Shown: one piece after another, positions 60,866 through 64,000 of the stretch | Position numbering within the stretch: the first letter of the stretch is position 1 | How the letters are laid out: every line of letters begins with the position of its first letter | Source: Deltaproteobacteria bacterium | GTDB taxonomy: Bacteria; Myxococcota_A; UBA9160; JAJDAL01 | DNA length: 64,000 bases | Assembly: GCA_029261875.1 (NCBI GenBank) | Contig: JAJDAL010000036.1 | Coordinates: forward strand, 1 to 64,000 | Reading direction: 5' to 3' | Notes under the pieces: model-generated | The model's database searches: none | What the model was told of the DNA's origin: nothing | Seen by the model: the letters and a program-made list of their open reading frames with translations, nothing else | Translations under genes and position numbers: made by a program

Positions 60866-61204
60866 TTAGCGATACCGCTGCTTGCGTTTCCATTGGAACT
60901 TCTTGAGGTCGACTCGGCCGTACAGGTTGAACGATACTCCCTCGGCTTCGAGTAGCTGTTGCTGAACGAGGTCTCCGCCCGGAGCCGTGCGCGGACTGAC
61001 TTCGCCGCGCGCGTTGATGACCCGTTCCCACGGAACTTCGCTGCCTTCTGCCAAAGAATGCAAGGCATATCCCACCAAGCGCGGTTGTTTGGGAAGACCG
61101 GCGAGATCGGCGATCTGCCCGTAGGTCGCGACGCGTCCGCGCGGGATTCGGCGCACGACCGAGTAGATCCGGGCATAGGTTTCCGATGTCGTCTTTTCCG
61201 GCAT
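60866..61204 (-). CDS. Alkyltransferase-like protein (ATL, MGMT family without active Cys)
   Basis: 112 residues. The O6-alkylguanine transferase active-site PCHR is PWER here (Pro58-Trp59-Glu60-Arg61), so it cannot accept alkyl groups; Trp at that position defines ATL proteins. RVATYGQIADLAG is the DNA-binding helix and VGYALHSL contains the nucleotide-flipping region. By family knowledge ATLs bind O6-alkylguanine and hand it to nucleotide excision repair. It leads an operon with endonuclease III, 1 base away, and is divergent from the crotonase gene. Confidence 0.9.
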   Translation of the reverse strand: MPEKTTSETYARIYSVVRRIPRGRVATYGQIADLAGLPKQPRLVGYALHSLAEGSEVPWERVINARGEVSPRTAPGGDLVQQQLLEAEGVSFNLYGRVDLKKFQWKRKQRYR

Positions 61205-61260
61205 TTGCTTCGGAAACAGTACTCCAACTATGCTGGGGCCCGAACCCGGGAGGAATGAAA

Positions 61261-62034
61261 ATGTCCGACGTGCTGCTCGTGGAAAAGAAGGAGGGGATCG
61301 CGACCCTGACCCTGAATCGTCCCAAGGCGATGAACGCCTTGTCGCGCGAGCTGCGCGGTGCCATCGCGAAGACGTTCCGGGACCTCAAAGAGGACGAGGA
61401 CGTGCGCGTGGCCATTCTGACCGGGGCCGGAAAAGCGTTCTGCGCCGGCCTCGATTTGAAGGAAATGTCCGAGGGCCGCGCGCCGGCGAGCGACTCGGCC
61501 GCGGACGTCGGGCTGATGGAATCGATTCGCGATTTCGATCGCCCGATCATCGGGGGCATCAACGGTTTCGCGATCACCGGAGGTTTCGAGTTGGCGCTGG
61601 CGTGCGATGTCTTGATCGCGTCGTCGGAAGCGAGGTTCGCAGACACCCATGCCCGCGTGGGGATCATGCCCGGCTGGGGCTTGAGCCAAAAACTATCGAG
61701 GGCGATTGGGATCTCTCGCGCCAAGGAACTCTCGTTGACGGGGAATTACCTATCGGCGGAACAGGCGAACGCGTGGGGTCTCGTCAATCGCGTGGTGGCA
61801 CCGGACCAGCTGATGCCCGCCTGCCGGGCCCTCGCCGAGGACATGCTGTCTTGCGTTCCCGAAGTGCAGCGCCTCTATCTGCGCGTCATCGACGAGGGGT
61901 TCGCCGCAAGCTTCGGCGACGGCATGAAGATCGAAGCCAAGAACGCCCGGGAGCAGGCCCACCTCGTCACCGCCGAGAAGATCGCCGAGAGACGCGAGAA
62001 GGTCCAAGCCCGAGGGCGCAATCAATCAAACTAG
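61261..62034 (+). CDS. Enoyl-CoA hydratase/isomerase (crotonase) family protein
   Basis: 257 residues from ATG 61261, supported by GGGAGG 8 bases upstream; ATG 61255 is too close to it. Oxyanion-hole strands KAFCAGLDLKEM (about 58-69) and GFAITGGFELALACD. Of the two catalytic Glu in classical hydratases, the second is present (Glu156) but the first is replaced by His130 in FADTHARVGIMPGWG, as in a known crotonase subgroup with uncertain reactions. It overlaps the convergent hydroxylase gene by 9 bp. Confidence 0.88.
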   Translation: MSDVLLVEKKEGIATLTLNRPKAMNALSRELRGAIAKTFRDLKEDEDVRVAILTGAGKAFCAGLDLKEMSEGRAPASDSAADVGLMESIRDFDRPIIGGINGFAITGGFELALACDVLIASSEARFADTHARVGIMPGWGLSQKLSRAIGISRAKELSLTGNYLSAEQANAWGLVNRVVAPDQLMPACRALAEDMLSCVPEVQRLYLRVIDEGFAASFGDGMKIEAKNAREQAHLVTAEKIAERREKVQARGRNQSN

Positions 62035-62892
62035 GGCGGAGCCATCCGGCACGCTGGCGTCGCAGTCCATCGGCTCCTCGGACCGGGCTTTCCAGCCCGG
62101 GTGCTTCGCGCAATAGCGCCAGGCATCGCCCAGGTTTCCGGCGGAGAAGGCATCGCGGAACATGGCGGCCCATTCGTGGAACGCGATGCGAAGCGGGTTG
62201 AAGGTCTGGATGTTCTTCGTCAACCCGTAGTGTACGGGCTCGACTTCGGGCTCGAAGCTTCCGAACAAGCGATCGAACACGATCGTGAACCCGCCGTAAT
62301 TCCGATCGAGGTATTGGGGGTTCGATCCGTGGTGCACGCGGTGGTGGGAGGGTGTGTTGAGCACCCATTCCAGCGGGCCCAGGCGATCGATGGCTTCGGT
62401 GTGAATCCAGAACTGGTACAACAGCGAGAACGTCCCCATGCTGACGATCATGAGGGGATCGAAGCCGAGTAGCGGCAGCGGCCAATAGAAGAATCCCCAG
62501 GTGAAGGGCGTCGTCCAGGACTGTCGCAAGGCCGTCGAGAGGTTGTAGCGCTCGGACGAGTGATGGTTGACGTGTGCCGCCCAGAACAGGCGCACTTCGT
62601 GGTGCACGCGATGAAACCAGTAGTAGCAGAAGTCGTCGGCAAAAAAGAGCAACAACCATACCCACCAGGCACCACCGAGATCGAACAACGCAAATTGGTG
62701 GAGCCACACCAAGAAGCCCAGGGCCAGGCCCTTCCACCCGAGTTGGATGCCGAGGTTGCCCAAGCCCATGGCGAGGCTTGCCGCCGTATCGCGCGCTTCG
62801 TAGTTCTGCTGCTTGCGCCGGGACAAAACCGCCGCTTCGAGCAACATCAAACCGAAGAAGGCGGGGATTGCCAACAGGAGTAGCTCGGACAT
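62026..62892 (-). CDS. Fatty acid hydroxylase / sterol desaturase superfamily protein
   Basis: 288 residues from ATG 62892. Integral membrane di-iron enzyme: three His boxes are visible, FHRVHHE (about 93-99), HVNHHSS (~107-113) and PSHHRVHH (~183-190), with four hydrophobic helices. By family knowledge it hydroxylates or desaturates a sterol, fatty acid or hopanoid using O2; it also resembles alkylglycerol monooxygenase-type proteins. Two bases after the TetR gene, with which it is surely co-transcribed and co-regulated. Confidence 0.9.
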   Translation of the reverse strand: MSELLLLAIPAFFGLMLLEAAVLSRRKQQNYEARDTAASLAMGLGNLGIQLGWKGLALGFLVWLHQFALFDLGGAWWVWLLLFFADDFCYYWFHRVHHEVRLFWAAHVNHHSSERYNLSTALRQSWTTPFTWGFFYWPLPLLGFDPLMIVSMGTFSLLYQFWIHTEAIDRLGPLEWVLNTPSHHRVHHGSNPQYLDRNYGGFTIVFDRLFGSFEPEVEPVHYGLTKNIQTFNPLRIAFHEWAAMFRDAFSAGNLGDAWRYCAKHPGWKARSEEPMDCDASVPDGSALV

Positions 62893-62894
62893 GA

Positions 62895-63527
62895 TCAGTT
62901 CTCCGCAGGTGTGGGCGCGCCATCGACGAGTGTCCCGATGACGCGTTTGGCCAGGTTGAGGACGGCACCCGCTTCGCCATCGTCGCCGAACACGCCGCGC
63001 GTGAGGACCAAGCCGTGCATGGCTTCGAGCAACCACGCAAGCGCGGCGTCGAAACGCGGATCGCTCGCTTGTTCCGCAAACAGCTCCCGGGACAGACGCA
63101 CCACGTTGTCCCGATGCCGCAGGGCAACGGGTCTCAGGCTCGCGAGGAGTTCGGAGTCGGTCCGCGCCGCGAGGTAGAGCTCGATCACCGCCGCGAAGCG
63201 ATCCTGTTCGAACACCCGCCACAAGAGGTCGACGGCGAGCTCCAAACGATTGTCGCTCTCGGGGAGCGAGGCGAAAGCCCGGCGGTAGTGCTCCGTCAGC
63301 TCGGCGAAGAGACGCTCGATGGCGGCGGAGACGAGCCTGGCCTTGCTGGGAAAGTGATGGAGTTGTGCGCCGCGCGAGACGCCGGCGCGAAGGGCGACTT
63401 CGGTCGTCGTGGTGCCCGCGTAGCCGCGCTCCACCAGGGAGTCGACGGTGGCGTCGAGGAGTCGGCGCTGCATCGCGCTGCTGCGCTGTTCCTGGGTGCG
63501 CCGGATCCGAGGTTGGGGACTCGCCAT
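62895..63527 (-). CDS. TetR family transcriptional regulator
   Basis: 210 residues. N-terminal HTH: LVERGYAGTTTTEVALRAGV and SRGAQLHHFPSKARLV (about 32-66). C-terminal ligand domain helical, length normal. It heads a two-gene operon with the fatty acid hydroxylase/sterol desaturase and has a perfect 18-bp-arm inverted repeat over its own promoter, so it very probably represses its own operon. A lipid or hydrophobic ligand is suggested by the partner gene. Confidence 0.9.
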   Translation of the reverse strand: MASPQPRIRRTQEQRSSAMQRRLLDATVDSLVERGYAGTTTTEVALRAGVSRGAQLHHFPSKARLVSAAIERLFAELTEHYRRAFASLPESDNRLELAVDLLWRVFEQDRFAAVIELYLAARTDSELLASLRPVALRHRDNVVRLSRELFAEQASDPRFDAALAWLLEAMHGLVLTRGVFGDDGEAGAVLNLAKRVIGTLVDGAPTPAEN

Positions 63528-63535
63528 GGGGAATA

Positions 63536-63564
63536 GGTATAGAGAGTAAGTTACAAACAGTCAA
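63536..63564 (-). promoter_or_regulatory. Predicted sigma70-type promoter of the TetR-hydroxylase operon
   Basis: On the minus strand TTGACT (63564-63559) is followed after 17 bases by TATACC (63541-63536), an excellent -35/-10 pair. The -10 ends only 8 bases before the ATG (63527), so the transcript would begin at or within a few bases of the start codon, implying leaderless or near-leaderless translation. No ribosome site is visible between them. Confidence 0.6.
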
Positions 63565-63582
63565 GACTGTTTGTAACTTACT
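63545..63582. promoter_or_regulatory. TetR operator candidate: perfect 18-bp inverted repeat
   Basis: AGTAAGTTACAAACAGTC (63545-63562), spacer AA, then GACTGTTTGTAACTTACT (63565-63582). All 18 positions are complementary, and the block is AT-rich in GC-rich surroundings. It covers the -35 and part of the spacer of the predicted TetR promoter, the expected site for autorepression. The arms are longer than most TetR operators and might bind two dimers. Confidence 0.8.
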
Positions 63583-63694
63583 GCCGGGGGGCGGTTGTGC
63601 GATTTTTCCTTTCATAATCAAATGGTTACCGGGTCTGCTTCCCACTCAAGATGCCCCGGGGATCACCCGATAAGACCAGCTTGGAGGGCGACAC
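63583..63694. other. Gap between the TetR operator and the epimerase gene
   Basis: 112 bp. GGAGGG lies 6-12 bases before the GTG at 63695. CGGGT (63630-63634) and ACCCG (63665-63669) could pair, and CCCCGGGG (63654-63661) is a short palindrome. I see no clear promoter or terminator. The TetR dyad could also influence the plus-strand epimerase gene. Confidence 0.4.
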
Positions 63695-64000
63695 GTGCGC
63701 TGTTTCATCACCGGGGGAGCCGGGTTCATCGGCTCGCATCTGTCCGAGGCATTGTTGCGGGAGGGACACGAGGTGTCCGTGCTCGACGATCTGTCGACCG
63801 GCAGCATGGCGAACCTCGACGCGATTCGTCGTCATCCCCGCTTCACTTATCGCGTCGATTCCTTTACGAACGTTCCGCTGGTGGCCGAGATGGTCGACGA
63901 CGCGGACGTGGTCTACCACCTCGCCGCCGCCGTCGGCGTGAAGATGATCGTGCGCAGTCCGGTGCGCACCATCGAAACCAACGTACGCGGGACGGAGATC
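63695..64000 (+). CDS. NAD-dependent epimerase/dehydratase (extended SDR), N-terminal part
   Basis: GTG start with GGAGGG upstream; the gene runs off the right edge after 102 codons. Rossmann motif FITGGAGFIGSHLSEALL (about 4-21), VLDDLSTG with the acidic residue that binds NAD ribose, and YHLAAAVGVKMIV. This start is typical of UDP-glucuronate decarboxylase/UDP-glucose 4-epimerase-like enzymes that interconvert nucleotide sugars. It may continue the polysaccharide theme beyond the window. Confidence 0.85.
   Translation, partial: MRCFITGGAGFIGSHLSEALLREGHEVSVLDDLSTGSMANLDAIRRHPRFTYRVDSFTNVPLVAEMVDDADVVYHLAAAVGVKMIVRSPVRTIETNVRGTEI

Noticed and set aside
60866..61204. Active O6-methylguanine-DNA methyltransferase
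   Set aside because: The acceptor Cys is replaced by Trp, so it is an alkyltransferase-like protein.
60865..61227. Apparent 120-residue N-terminal extension of endonuclease III
   Set aside because: It is the shadow of the alkyltransferase-like gene; the real Nth start is GTG 60864.

Overview
GC-rich, densely coded bacterial chromosome segment dominated by one very large surface-polysaccharide (capsule/EPS/O-antigen type) locus, about 13.4-59.9 kb. The DUF1800/DUF1501 pair, a CSLREA-type beta-helix protein with thrombospondin type-3 repeats, paired Wzc-type kinases and an endonuclease III with an atypical metal-binding tail suggest a Gram-negative of deltaproteobacterial grade (Myxococcota, Desulfobacterota or Binatota-like). 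That placement is inference from gene content; no rRNA or marker gene is present. I saw no tRNA, rRNA, CRISPR array, insertion sequence or integrase. No gap between genes exceeds about 200 bases; the largest are 13174-13367, 47718-47899, 56466-56647 and 63528-63694, each described below.

Layout. 1-13.2 kb is mixed: the end of a DUF1800 protein and its DUF1501 partner, an orphan protein with an HEWAH motif, a secreted beta-helix protein, a GNAT, an E2-like acyltransferase relative, a CbpA-type DnaJ, a TetR regulator, two quinone-oxidoreductase-like MDRs, a thioredoxin-like protein, a lone glycosyltransferase and a PilZ protein. 13.4-28.6 kb (+) is a tightly overlapping 12-gene operon: WecA/TagO-like priming transferase, an unrecognised repeat protein with two membrane anchors, a Wzc-like co-polymerase/tyrosine kinase with a polytyrosine tail, glycosyltransferases, an asparagine-synthase-type amidotransferase and methyltransferases. 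28.6-30.8 kb (-) holds a zinc-ribbon methyltransferase and a polysaccharide deacetylase. 30.9-41.2 kb (+) holds an SGNH hydrolase, a glycosyltransferase, an unknown protein and a translationally coupled cassette (radical SAM, WbqC, SpsF-like, NeuB-like, SGNH-like, PseG/SpsG-like, PIG-L deacetylase) that looks like part of a nonulosonic-acid or related modified-sugar pathway. 41.3-47.7 kb (-) is a decoration operon: aminotransferase, SDR epimerase, NodU-type carbamoyltransferase, MBOAT acyltransferase and SGNH partner. 47.9 kb (+) is a lone NodB deacetylase. 48.7-56.5 kb (-) carries two O-antigen polymerase/ligase-like membrane proteins, two glycosyltransferases, a methyltransferase and an APH-fold kinase. 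56.6-59.8 kb (+) carries the outer-membrane export lipoprotein (Wza family) and a second Wzc-like kinase.

Together these genes describe a Wzy-type route: lipid-linked priming, assembly by many glycosyltransferases, decoration by methyl, acyl, carbamoyl, amide and nonulosonate-like groups, polymerisation, and export through Wza/Wzc. No Wzx flippase or ABC exporter is visible, so at least one essential component lies elsewhere. 59.9-64 kb returns to housekeeping: a (-) operon of alkyltransferase-like protein, endonuclease III and pterin dehydratase, a crotonase, a fatty acid hydroxylase/sterol desaturase with a TetR regulator behind a perfect 18-bp inverted repeat, and the start of another nucleotide-sugar epimerase.
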